From the NCBI GenBank assembly GCA_905233295.1, contig CAJODX010000015.1, positions 1 through 14,169 on the forward strand: a DNA stretch of 14,169 nucleotides. Direction: 5' to 3'. The notes beneath the pieces were generated by a model that saw only the letters and a list, made by a program, of their open reading frames with translations, did no database searches and was not told the origin of the DNA. This document shows, piece after piece, positions 1 to 7,270 of this stretch (position 1 is the stretch's first letter; every line of letters starts with the position of its first letter). This stretch comes from an uncultured Synergistales bacterium (GTDB lineage: Bacteria; Synergistota; Synergistia; Synergistales; Aminobacteriaceae). A program made the translations under genes and the position numbers.

Positions 1-1949
1 AGCTGGTCGTAATTCATTACGATATTTTTCATTTTGTCTTCAAGATTGCGAATATCCTGACGCAGAAGCTCGTTAATGAGTCTGTATCTTGAATTTGACG
101 GAATGTTATTCAGCGTGTACTGGTCATAGCCGAATTTTGAATATAACAAATCCGCGTTTCCGCCTTCAAACAATTCCTGAAATTTTTCGGCTTCCTCCTG
201 AGTTAAAGGCACGTTTGAATCCGCCGCGCATATACCGCACGAAATCAAAGGCGTTCCTCCGCTGTACCGTACAGCGAAAATGAAATCTCCCTCAATTCCT
301 GTTATATTTGAATGAACGTGAACTTTTCCTGCCGAAAACGGCTTTTTCGAGGCTGTTTCAAGATTGATTGCGCTGCCTGACATGTCCCAGCAGCCTTCTG
401 AAAATTCGCTGCGAAAATCTTTCAGCAGTGATGTTATGCCGTAATATGCAGCCATCTGTTTCAAGTCGGCACGTCCCTGTTTGGCTCTTAACTCATAAAT
501 TTTTGCGCCGTCCTGCAGTTCAGGAACGTTGCTCGGAGCTTCCGCGAGTAATTTCAGGAACGGAGTTTCAAGATCCGCGTTGAAAAGATCTTTTGCAAGT
601 TCGATTGCGCGTGCTGCGTAACGTAAAATCTGAACGGGTTCGATTCTTGAGATTTCATCAAAGAACCAGCCGCATGACGTGAACATCAGAAGCGAATTTC
701 TTTCCATTTCAAGCAGGGAAAGAGCGCGGATTTTTTCAGAGCTGCCGGGTTTCTCCGATAAATGTTTTTTAAGAAATTTATCAACATTTTCTTCAGACCT
801 GTCGAGAATCACGTTTATGTATTCATCGCGAGCCTTCCAGGGGTCGGCAAAAACACCGCTGCTTTCATATAAATCTGAAATTTTATCCCGAAGATTGTTC
901 AGCGCAACTCTCAAAGGTTTACGCCACCTGTGATGATAGCCGGGCGTTCCGTCTCCGCACGAACAGTCGCTCCTCCAGCGTTCAATGCCGTGCGCACAGC
1001 TCCATGAAGAATTTTCGATGATTTTCACTTCGCATTCCGGCGGATAAAAAGATAAATATTCTCCATAAACTGTCAGCTGAGCTTCAGCAGAGCTGTCGAT
1101 ACACTCAAGACAGTAAGCCAGTGCCATATCGCCGTGTTTGTGATGATGTCCGTAAGATTCTCCGTCTGTTGCAACGTGAGATAAAACGGGTTTGCCGTGA
1201 GCAGGGTTGGCGTTGATTAACTCGCGTGCGAATACTCCGCCGTCATCGAGCAGACCTCCAAACGCAATTTTCTGGGATAAAACCCCGTCATAAAAAAATA
1301 AATTTATTTTTCGTCCTGACGGAAGGTTACAGACATATGCCTGACGCGAATCTATTCTTGCGCCTGTAACGTCCTGCCAGCCTCCCCAGCCCTGAACCCG
1401 AACCGCCGCAGCCTGATATGGCGAAAGGACAGTGAATGAAATTCCGTTTTCCGCAAGAACTTCCAAAGTTTCAGTGTCAACGGCGCATTCAGCCAGCCAC
1501 ATTCCTTCGGGAAGTCTTCCGAATCTTTTTTCAAAGTCAGCAATGCCCCATTTGACTTGAGTCTCTTTATCGCGGCGCGATGCAAGAGGCATGATGATGT
1601 GATTGTAAACCTGAGCCATAGCCGGACCATGTCCCGAAAATCTTTTGCGTCCTTCGACATCGGCTTCGAGTATGGCACTGTAACATAACGGATCATTGTC
1701 TTCAAGCCATGTCAAGAGCGTCGGTCCGATATTGAAACTCATTCGTGAATAGTTGTTACAGATTTTTCTGATATAACCCTGTTCATTTAAAATTCTTGAA
1801 GCTGCGTTGCGGCTGTAACATTCTGCTGAAATTCTAGCGTTCCAGTCGTGCCACGGAGCTGCGGATTCCTGAACTTCAACTGCTTCAAGCCATGGATTTT
1901 CTCTCGGTGGCTGATAAAAATGTCCGTGAATGCAAATATATTTCGGCAA
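1..1949 (-). CDS. GH57 family glycoside hydrolase with DUF3536-type C-terminus (3' end outside window)
   Basis: Likely intracellular alpha-glucan-active enzyme (amylase or glucanotransferase type); the substrate cannot be read from sequence. 649 codons are present and the gene continues past the left edge. The start is TTG, with AAGGAG 8 nt upstream, and opens directly into the GH57 motif-1 sequence HGHFYQPP (residues 8-15). Other GH57 signatures follow in order: FNIGPT (72-77); GMWLAEC (149-155), where E154 is the expected catalytic nucleophile; and ATDGESYGHH (260-269), where D262 is the expected acid/base. A Cys/Trp-rich stretch, SWSCAHG...DCSCGDG...HRWRKPLR (about 314-346), and the long helical part after about 390 match my recollection of DUF3536 proteins. 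No signal peptide or membrane segment is seen. It follows the prepilin peptidase gene by 65 bp and has its own -10 candidate, so it may be transcribed separately. Family assignment is firm; the biochemical role is not. Confidence 0.9.
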   Translation of the reverse strand, partial: MPKYICIHGHFYQPPRENPWLEAVEVQESAAPWHDWNARISAECYSRNAASRILNEQGYIRKICNNYSRMSFNIGPTLLTWLEDNDPLCYSAILEADVEGRKRFSGHGPAMAQVYNHIIMPLASRRDKETQVKWGIADFEKRFGRLPEGMWLAECAVDTETLEVLAENGISFTVLSPYQAAAVRVQGWGGWQDVTGARIDSRQAYVCNLPSGRKINLFFYDGVLSQKIAFGGLLDDGGVFARELINANPAHGKPVLSHVATDGESYGHHHKHGDMALAYCLECIDSSAEAQLTVYGEYLSFYPPECEVKIIENSSWSCAHGIERWRSDCSCGDGTPGYHHRWRKPLRVALNNLRDKISDLYESSGVFADPWKARDEYINVILDRSEENVDKFLKKHLSEKPGSSEKIRALSLLEMERNSLLMFTSCGWFFDEISRIEPVQILRYAARAIELAKDLFNADLETPFLKLLAEAPSNVPELQDGAKIYELRAKQGRADLKQMAAYYGITSLLKDFRSEFSEGCWDMSGSAINLETASKKPFSAGKVHVHSNITGIEGDFIFAVRYSGGTPLISCGICAADSNVPLTQEEAEKFQELFEGGNADLLYSKFGYDQYTLNNIPSNSRYRLINELLRQDIRNLEDKMKNIVMNYDQ

Positions 1950-1957
1950 ATGAAAAA

Positions 1958-1963
1958 CTCCTT
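1958..1963 (-). promoter_or_regulatory. Ribosome binding site that fixes the TTG start of the GH57 gene
   Basis: AAGGAG on the minus strand, 8 nt before the TTG at 1947-1949. There is no ATG or GTG in that frame before the HGHFYQPP motif, so this site decides the start. Confidence 0.75.
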
Positions 1964-1994
1964 TTCAGTAAAATTAATTATTATTTTATACATA

Positions 1995-2000
1995 ATTATA
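1995..2000 (-). promoter_or_regulatory. Candidate -10 box for the GH57 gene
   Basis: TATAAT on the minus strand, 45 nt before the TTG start, in a very AT-rich gap between the prepilin peptidase stop and the GH57 start. No convincing -35 hexamer lies at 16-18 nt, and it lacks the TG of an extended -10. AT-rich DNA gives chance hits, so confidence is low to moderate. Confidence 0.4.
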
Positions 2001-2014
2001 CTCGCATTAAAAAA

Positions 2015-2812
2015 TTAAAACGGCAATGAAGGAATAAAAATTTCAGAAATAAAAATAAATCTCAACGCCAGCCATTTAAAAATTTCAGAGCCGAATATCA
2101 TCATCACAAAACATCCGCACGAAAGAAACGGAACCAGCGGCATCGTGTCATGCCGTCCCCATTTGAATTTTCCAAGCAGAATCATTATCAGAGCAAAAAC
2201 TCCGCCGAACATTATGCCAAGATATAGAGAGGCAAAAACAAACTTCAAGCCCAGCACCGCACCCATGCCGCCCATGAATGACGCATCTCCCCAGCCCATT
2301 CCGCCGCGCGAAAGAAAAATTATCAGCGCGAAAACTCCCCAGCCTGCCGCAGCACCTTCAAGTCCGTCCAAAACCGCAGACCAGCCGCCGGAAAATCTGA
2401 TTAAAAGTGCAAGAACACCGGGAGTGATTGCGAAAACATCAAAAACATCGCACGACTCAAAATCCGTGAGTGAATTTAAAACAAGACTGCACGCACCGAC
2501 ACTGACCAAAAGGCAAGCCCATGAAATTTTGAATTTATAAAAAATCATTACAGCCATAGCTGCGCAGATTAACTCGACTAAAATATAACGAATGGAAATT
2601 TTCGCACCGCAGTTTTTGCATTTTCCGCGCAGGAACAGCCACGAAAAAACCGGAATCAGCTCAAAAAATCCAAGGACATGTCCGCATGATTCACAGACTG
2701 AACGTTCATTGCCCCACCACGGACGGTTTATTACGCTTCGATGCGCAGCGACATTCAGGAATGACCCCATACAGGCTCCAAATATTCCTGCAATTATTAA
2801 AATAAAGTTCAT
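2015..2812 (-). CDS. Type IV prepilin peptidase / N-methyltransferase (A24 family, PilD/GspO/ComC type)
   Basis: Inner-membrane aspartyl protease that cleaves the leader of type IV pilin-like proteins and N-methylates the new N-terminus. The protein has 265 residues, normal for the family. An N-terminal membrane segment with GSFLN (16-20) leads into a cytosolic loop bearing paired cysteines C40-x2-C43 and C65-x2-C68, the zinc site of bifunctional enzymes. The catalytic aspartates are likely D117 (in LTDFE) and D176 in GMGWGD (the GxGD motif). The rest is hydrophobic, with about seven to eight membrane segments. Its ATG overlaps the stop of the upstream gene as ATGA and it lacks a good Shine-Dalgarno of its own, so translation is probably coupled. 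No pilin or secretion ATPase gene lies in the window, so its substrates are encoded elsewhere. Confidence 0.93.
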   Translation of the reverse strand: MNFILIIAGIFGACMGSFLNVAAHRSVINRPWWGNERSVCESCGHVLGFFELIPVFSWLFLRGKCKNCGAKISIRYILVELICAAMAVMIFYKFKISWACLLVSVGACSLVLNSLTDFESCDVFDVFAITPGVLALLIRFSGGWSAVLDGLEGAAAGWGVFALIIFLSRGGMGWGDASFMGGMGAVLGLKFVFASLYLGIMFGGVFALIMILLGKFKWGRHDTMPLVPFLSCGCFVMMIFGSEIFKWLALRFIFISEIFIPSLPF

Positions 2813-3225
2813 TTTTTATTTTTCTGAGTGTCATAAACATAATGGCGGGTATCGTATTTTTTGCCTTTATCACGCGCATAAATCGTTCCGCCGTAACTCG
2901 CAGGAGTTTTTTTCATTTTAGAGAGTTCATTGTTAAATTCATTTAAAAGTTTTTCTCGTTCAGTTGTTCTTCCTCTGCCGTAAGTTTGTAAATCGCGTTC
3001 AAGATAGCCAAGGTCAACGAGTGCCTGAATATCAGCCGTGCTGATATCCATGGCTTCAGCGAGTTTGTAAATGTCAAAATACTCGTCTTCGTTGTCGCGC
3101 AGATATTCATGTACGCGCCCGTAAATATCTTCAAGTCTGTGCCGACAAGGGGTACACACTCTGTGATCAGCTTCGCTTAACGATCTGTAAACATTGCCGC
3201 AAAGTCTGCATCTCATAAGTTCCAT
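2809..3225 (-). CDS. Small zinc-ribbon plus helix-turn-helix protein, resembling YvyF (TIGR03826 flagellar operon protein)
   Basis: 138 residues, soluble. It opens with a four-cysteine zinc ribbon, C6-x2-C9 and C24-x2-C27. A helical stretch follows (about 30-75: a YLRDN segment, then LAEAMDISTADIQALVDLGYLE) that reads like a winged or MerR-like helix-turn-helix. The tail is charged, Lys-rich and probably disordered. This layout matches my memory of YvyF/TIGR03826 proteins, found in Firmicute flagellar/competence clusters. Function is unknown; a regulatory role is inferred only from the HTH-like part. The ATG at 3225 is supported by GGAGG 9 nt upstream. Its stop overlaps the prepilin peptidase start by 4 nt, so the two proteins are probably made together. 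No flagellar genes are visible. It could instead be an unrelated zinc-ribbon regulator. Confidence 0.65.
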   Translation of the reverse strand: MELMRCRLCGNVYRSLSEADHRVCTPCRHRLEDIYGRVHEYLRDNEDEYFDIYKLAEAMDISTADIQALVDLGYLERDLQTYGRGRTTEREKLLNEFNNELSKMKKTPASYGGTIYARDKGKKYDTRHYVYDTQKNKK

Positions 3226-3273
3226 AAAAAATCGCCTCCGTTAAAAAGTCTTTTTGCACTGGATTTTTTTGAG

Positions 3274-3279
3274 ATTATA
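3274..3279 (-). promoter_or_regulatory. Candidate -10 box for the YvyF-like/prepilin peptidase pair
   Basis: A perfect TATAAT on the minus strand in the 70-bp gap after pbpC, 48 nt before the ATG. No good -35 hexamer is seen (best is CTGGAA at 18 nt). If real, it makes the pair independent of the pbpC operon. Confidence 0.4.
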
Positions 3280-3295
3280 ATATCATTCCCAAAAA

Positions 3296-5530
3296 TTATT
3301 CCAGCAGAGATTTAGGATTTTCTCTTTTTCCCGGCGTGAAAACTTTTATATTTACAGAATCTGTCCGCCCGTCATTGTCAGACACGCTGATGATGTGTTC
3401 GCCGTCAGGAACGTTATAAAAAAAAGTTTTGTCAGACTTCGATGCGCCTATATATTCGCCGTCAAGATACCAGAAAATATTTCCGTCTGCTCCCTCGGTT
3501 TTCATAGGAATCTTTCTTTCAGTGTCGAACGGTGCGGCAAAATATGAAGCTCCCGAAATCGGTGAAGCTATCACGAGTTCGGGGCTTGAACGTTTAAGAC
3601 TGAGATTTTCGCGCCGGATTTTTTCGTTAAAGCCAGCAGGAAGATTCACAACCGCCTGACCGGATTTTATCGTGTGCATGTCGCATGGAAAAGTTTTCGT
3701 AACGCCGTCAATCGCCCATTCAAATTTTGTTGAAGGGCATAACGCTGTCGGAGGTTTTCCTGATAACGTGCAGACTTTTCGCAAAATTAAATTTTCAGGT
3801 TTTTCATACCACGCTGACTTTGGAGAGATAACGCGGAGAATTTTCACGGCAACAGGCGCGGATGCCCTTGCTCCTACAAGTCCGTCCCATGATGTTCCGT
3901 CAGGGTTGCCAGCCCACACAACAACAGTGAAATCTGGTGTCCATGCACTTGCCCACGCGTCGCGAAGTCCGTAAGATGTTCCCGTTTTTAATGCAAGCCG
4001 CCATTGAGAGCCTAACGTTCCCCGTGCAAACAAAGAAAGTTCGCCGTTGTATCTTAAAATGTCGCTGACGAGCCAACACGCTTCAGGACTGGCAAGACGT
4101 TCTGAAGTCTGAACTGAATTTTTCAGAAATCTCAGAGGTCTGTGAACTCCAAGCGATGAAACAGCCGTGAACGCTTCGAGTTCTTCAAGGACAGTTACAT
4201 CACAGCCGCCCAAAATTAAAGAATCTCCGTAATAATTCGCAGACTGTGTTAAATGTTTCAATCCCGCCTCGCGCATTAAAGATAAAATTCTGTCCTGTCC
4301 TGCGGCTCGTAAAACTCTCACAGCCGGAGCGTTAAGACTTTCAGATAATGCCACTCTCGCCGTTACTGCACCGCGATACTGAAGATCAAAATTTCTCGGC
4401 GCACGTCCCGAAAATGCCATTGAGGTATCCGCCAACAATGTCGAAGGCGTTAAATCCCCGTTATCAATCGCGCATATATATGCAAAAGGCTTGAGAGTTG
4501 AACCCGGCGAACGCGGCGAACGTCCGCAATCAACCCAGCTTGAAGATGCGTTTACATCGTAGTTGAATCTTGCGTTGCCGACCCACGCGACCAAATCCGC
4601 ATTTTTGTTGTCAACAACACCTGCCGCAAGAGTTATATTCTGGGGAAAATCGTTTAAGGACTGGCGCAAAATTCCTTCGAGTTTCGTCTGTGCTTCGAGA
4701 TTCAGAGTTGTTTCAAATTTCTGTGAATGTCCCGGATTCTGACTTAAAATCAATTCAGCGTAATTATAAGCCCGTGAAGGAAGTTCAAATTTTTTCCGCG
4801 GCAAATCTTCAAGATACGCGCGTCTTGCGTCATCGTGAGAAAAAACTTTTTTCCGTTCCATTAATTTTATAATGTCATCGCGGCGTTTCCGTGCAGCTTT
4901 CGGTCTTGTGTCAGGTCTGTAAAGAGTCGGACTCTTGAGCATTCCGATTAAAAGGCAGGCTTCACCGCGTGAAATCTGAGCGGCTGTCTTGCCGAAATAA
5001 ATCAAAGATGCCGCCTGTACACCGCGAATATTTCCTCCGAACGGAGCTAAATTTAAATATAATTCAAGAATTTCGGGCTTGGACATTTGAAATTCGATTT
5101 TAATAGCCGTAATACACTCGCGAATTTTCGTTAAAGGAGTTCGTTTCCGTCCTTCGCGTTCAGACACAGACATTCTGATAACCTGGCTCGTTATCGTTGA
5201 AGCACCTGAAACAACACGTCCCCGAGTAAAATCCTGCCAGATTGCACGAGCCATAGCAATGAAATCTATTCCGAAATGTTTATAAAATCTTCCGTCCTCC
5301 GCGTTGACTGCAACGAGCGGAAGCCATTTTCCCATTTCTTCGAGTTTTATCGGGATTTGCCATTCAGATGCAGGAGATAATCTCACGTGAAACAATTTTC
5401 CGTCCGCGTCATAAAATGCCGTTGAGCCGAAAATCGTTTTTACACGTTCGGGATTTATTTGAATTGAAAAAAATAAAATTAAAACCGCCGATATAAAAAT
5501 GACGGTCGCAAAGCAAAAAATTTTTTTCAA
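3296..5530 (-). CDS. pbpC: Penicillin-binding protein 1C (bifunctional glycosyltransferase/transpeptidase)
   Basis: Class A penicillin-binding protein that polymerises lipid II into glycan strands and may cross-link the stem peptides on the outer face of the cytoplasmic membrane. 744 residues, close to the usual 750-800. A single N-terminal anchor (about 4-23) precedes the GT51 domain, with EDGRFYKH at 78-85 (E78 expected catalytic), GASTITSQ at 109-116 and a KIRE-type motif near 135-138. The transpeptidase domain has S344-T-L-K347 inside RSPGSTLKPF, S398-L-N400, and KTGTS at 515-519. The C-terminal part (about 640-735) resembles the BiPBP_C beta domain of PBP1C. The start is TTG with AGGA 9 nt upstream; the first in-frame ATG would remove the membrane anchor. 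It lies 4 nt after the phosphate cotransporter stop, so the two form an operon. No alpha-2-macroglobulin gene, the usual proteobacterial partner, is adjacent. Confidence 0.94.
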   Translation of the reverse strand: MKKIFCFATVIFISAVLILFFSIQINPERVKTIFGSTAFYDADGKLFHVRLSPASEWQIPIKLEEMGKWLPLVAVNAEDGRFYKHFGIDFIAMARAIWQDFTRGRVVSGASTITSQVIRMSVSEREGRKRTPLTKIRECITAIKIEFQMSKPEILELYLNLAPFGGNIRGVQAASLIYFGKTAAQISRGEACLLIGMLKSPTLYRPDTRPKAARKRRDDIIKLMERKKVFSHDDARRAYLEDLPRKKFELPSRAYNYAELILSQNPGHSQKFETTLNLEAQTKLEGILRQSLNDFPQNITLAAGVVDNKNADLVAWVGNARFNYDVNASSSWVDCGRSPRSPGSTLKPFAYICAIDNGDLTPSTLLADTSMAFSGRAPRNFDLQYRGAVTARVALSESLNAPAVRVLRAAGQDRILSLMREAGLKHLTQSANYYGDSLILGGCDVTVLEELEAFTAVSSLGVHRPLRFLKNSVQTSERLASPEACWLVSDILRYNGELSLFARGTLGSQWRLALKTGTSYGLRDAWASAWTPDFTVVVWAGNPDGTSWDGLVGARASAPVAVKILRVISPKSAWYEKPENLILRKVCTLSGKPPTALCPSTKFEWAIDGVTKTFPCDMHTIKSGQAVVNLPAGFNEKIRRENLSLKRSSPELVIASPISGASYFAAPFDTERKIPMKTEGADGNIFWYLDGEYIGASKSDKTFFYNVPDGEHIISVSDNDGRTDSVNIKVFTPGKRENPKSLLE

Positions 5531-5534
5531 AATT

Positions 5535-7169
5535 TTATTTCCTGATCCCCAGCTGTATTATGTCGAGCGTATAGCCTGCAATGTTGTTGCTGTGATCGCC
5601 TATGCGTTCAAGATTGCTTAACAGGGTTATGAAATTCACGCCTTTCTCGGGGTCGCATTCACCGCGGTTCAGCCTGTCGATGTGAGCTTTGCGGTAACGC
5701 CGCTCCTGACTGTCGATTTTCTTTTCGATGTCGCGTATGACCTGCCATGCCTGTACAGCGTTTTCATCTTCAAGAGATTTTAATGAAGTCTTGACGGCTA
5801 ACTCCGTTGTGTCGTACATGTCTTTTAATTCGCCTATTGCCTCATCTGAAAGATAATTGTTCATAACATCACAGCGTTCGAGTAAATTTTCACATCTGTC
5901 GCCGATTCTTTCGAGGTCTATTGAAGCGTTGACGTATGAACCGAGAACAGTCGAAATTTCATCTGAAACTCCGCGCTGCCATATCTCCGAGGCATATGCT
6001 GAAATAGATTCAGTGATTTTGTTAACGCTCTCTTCGTAATGGTCGAATTTCTTTTTTCGCTCGTCTATCTTTGACGAATCGAAATCCCAAAAAGCTTCAC
6101 GGATTAAAACGAACATATTCTGAATTATCTGACCCATGTGAAGGATTTCATCTTTAACGGCTTCTGCAGCTGACGCACTTGAAATTGAAATTAAATTTAA
6201 GTCGAGATACATAACATCTTCGGGTCTGTCTTCGGGTCTTAACGGAATGATTTTTGAAATTAATTTTGCAAGCAAAGGCACGAACGGGAAAAATAAAACC
6301 GTGTTCAGAACATTAAAAATCGAGTGCGCGTTGGCTATCTGTCTTCCGATGTCGGGGCTGCTCAATATGACAATCTCGCGGTACAGCGGGAACGCAAGCA
6401 AAAATATCACAGTTCCGATTAAATTAAAAAGAACGTGAGCAGCAGCTGCCTGTTTTGCCGGACGTGTTGCCCCCATTGCCACGACTATGGCTGTTAAAGT
6501 CGTTCCGATATTATCGCCTAAAATGATCGGTATCGCCGCGTCAAGTCCGATTAAGCCGTTTGAATTTGCCGCGATTGCTATCACAAGACCTATCGTTGCC
6601 GCGCTGGATTGAATTAAAATCGTCAGAACCATTCCTGCGAGAACACCTGTTAAAGGATTACGGCTCAGAGTTAAAATAAAATCTGTATGCTGAGAAATTA
6701 TTCCGACAACATCTTTTGAAGACATCGTCTGCATTCCAAGAAATAAAAGTCCGAGTCCTATAACGCCGCTCGCAAGATAAGAAAGCTGTTTTTTATTTTT
6801 TGCAAAGATCGACATTATCATTCCCGCGGCTACGAGAGGAAGAGCAAAGGCTTCAATTTTGAACGCTATGATCTGAGCTGTTACAGTCGTTCCGATGTTC
6901 GCGCCCATAATGATTCCGATTGCCTGATTGAGATTTAACAGTCCCGAATTTACAAAGCTGACAGTCATTACCGTTGTGCCTGTGCTGGACTGTATCAAAA
7001 CAGTAACGATTATTCCGACAAAAATTCCGCGCAAAGGAGTTTTTGTGAGCGTTCCGATTAATTTTCTCATTTTGTCGCCCGCAATAAACTGCAAAGCTTC
7101 GCTCAAAAGCCTGATACCGTAAAGGAACAGCGCAACGCCGCCGGCAATGTTGAAAAATGTGCTAATCAA
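5535..7169 (-). CDS. Na+/phosphate cotransporter with C-terminal PhoU-like domain (NptA/YjbB type)
   Basis: Membrane protein of the PNaS family (TC 2.A.58), moving inorganic phosphate with sodium; bacterial members may import or export. 544 residues from this start. Two inverted hydrophobic repeats each carry the family hallmarks: QSS at 60-62 with GANIGTT at 89-95, and QSS at 187-189 with GDNIGTT at 218-224. From about residue 340 the protein is helical and charged, with PhoU-like repeats including DLERIGDR and NLERIGDHSNN. Two in-frame TTG codons compete as start: 7175 is only 4 nt from the GGAGG site and 7169 is 10 nt from it; I chose 7169. Its stop is 4 nt from the pbpC start. Promoter candidate at 7204-7212. 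No Pst transporter or pho regulator gene is nearby. Confidence 0.93.
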   Translation of the reverse strand: MISTFFNIAGGVALFLYGIRLLSEALQFIAGDKMRKLIGTLTKTPLRGIFVGIIVTVLIQSSTGTTVMTVSFVNSGLLNLNQAIGIIMGANIGTTVTAQIIAFKIEAFALPLVAAGMIMSIFAKNKKQLSYLASGVIGLGLLFLGMQTMSSKDVVGIISQHTDFILTLSRNPLTGVLAGMVLTILIQSSAATIGLVIAIAANSNGLIGLDAAIPIILGDNIGTTLTAIVVAMGATRPAKQAAAAHVLFNLIGTVIFLLAFPLYREIVILSSPDIGRQIANAHSIFNVLNTVLFFPFVPLLAKLISKIIPLRPEDRPEDVMYLDLNLISISSASAAEAVKDEILHMGQIIQNMFVLIREAFWDFDSSKIDERKKKFDHYEESVNKITESISAYASEIWQRGVSDEISTVLGSYVNASIDLERIGDRCENLLERCDVMNNYLSDEAIGELKDMYDTTELAVKTSLKSLEDENAVQAWQVIRDIEKKIDSQERRYRKAHIDRLNRGECDPEKGVNFITLLSNLERIGDHSNNIAGYTLDIIQLGIRK

Positions 7170-7179
7170 AAGCAAAGGA

Positions 7180-7184
7180 CCTCC
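7180..7184 (-). promoter_or_regulatory. Ribosome binding site of the phosphate cotransporter gene
   Basis: GGAGG on the minus strand. Spacing is 4 nt to the TTG at 7175 and 10 nt to the TTG at 7169, so it does not settle the start fully; the second fits normal spacing slightly better. The difference is two residues. Confidence 0.6.
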
Positions 7185-7203
7185 GTATTTTTTATTACTG
7201 CAG

Positions 7204-7212
7204 AGTATAGCA
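7204..7212 (-). promoter_or_regulatory. Extended -10 promoter for the cotransporter-pbpC operon
   Basis: The minus strand reads TGCTATACT: a TG dinucleotide, one base, then a -10 hexamer one base off consensus. No good -35 is seen. The predicted transcript start is near 7197, giving a leader of about 28 nt. The -35 window falls on the -10 box of the opposing MATE promoter. Confidence 0.5.
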
Positions 7213-7224
7213 CGGGAAATTTTG

Positions 7225-7233
7225 TGTTATATT
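7225..7233 (+). promoter_or_regulatory. Extended -10 promoter for the MATE gene
   Basis: TGTTATATT: TG, one base, then TATATT. No good -35 is found; that window (7205-7210) coincides with the -10 box of the divergent cotransporter promoter. The expected transcript start is near 7240, about 30 nt before the ATG. Confidence 0.5.
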
Positions 7234-7270
7234 AAAAAAAAAGATTCAGAAATTAAGGTGAAGAATCAAA

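Noticed and set aside
1352..1705. 117-codon open frame on the minus strand
   Set aside because: It lies in a different frame of the GH57 gene, which has intact catalytic motifs throughout this stretch.
2145..2540. 131-codon open frame on the plus strand
   Set aside because: It is antisense to the prepilin peptidase gene. The translated product is Pro/Ser/Lys-rich with no recognisable domain, as expected from the opposite strand of a membrane-protein gene.
3243..3255. AAAAAG/CTTTTT inverted repeat upstream of the YvyF-like gene
   Set aside because: The single-base loop cannot form a proper hairpin and the arms are nearly all A/T, so it is not a credible terminator or operator.
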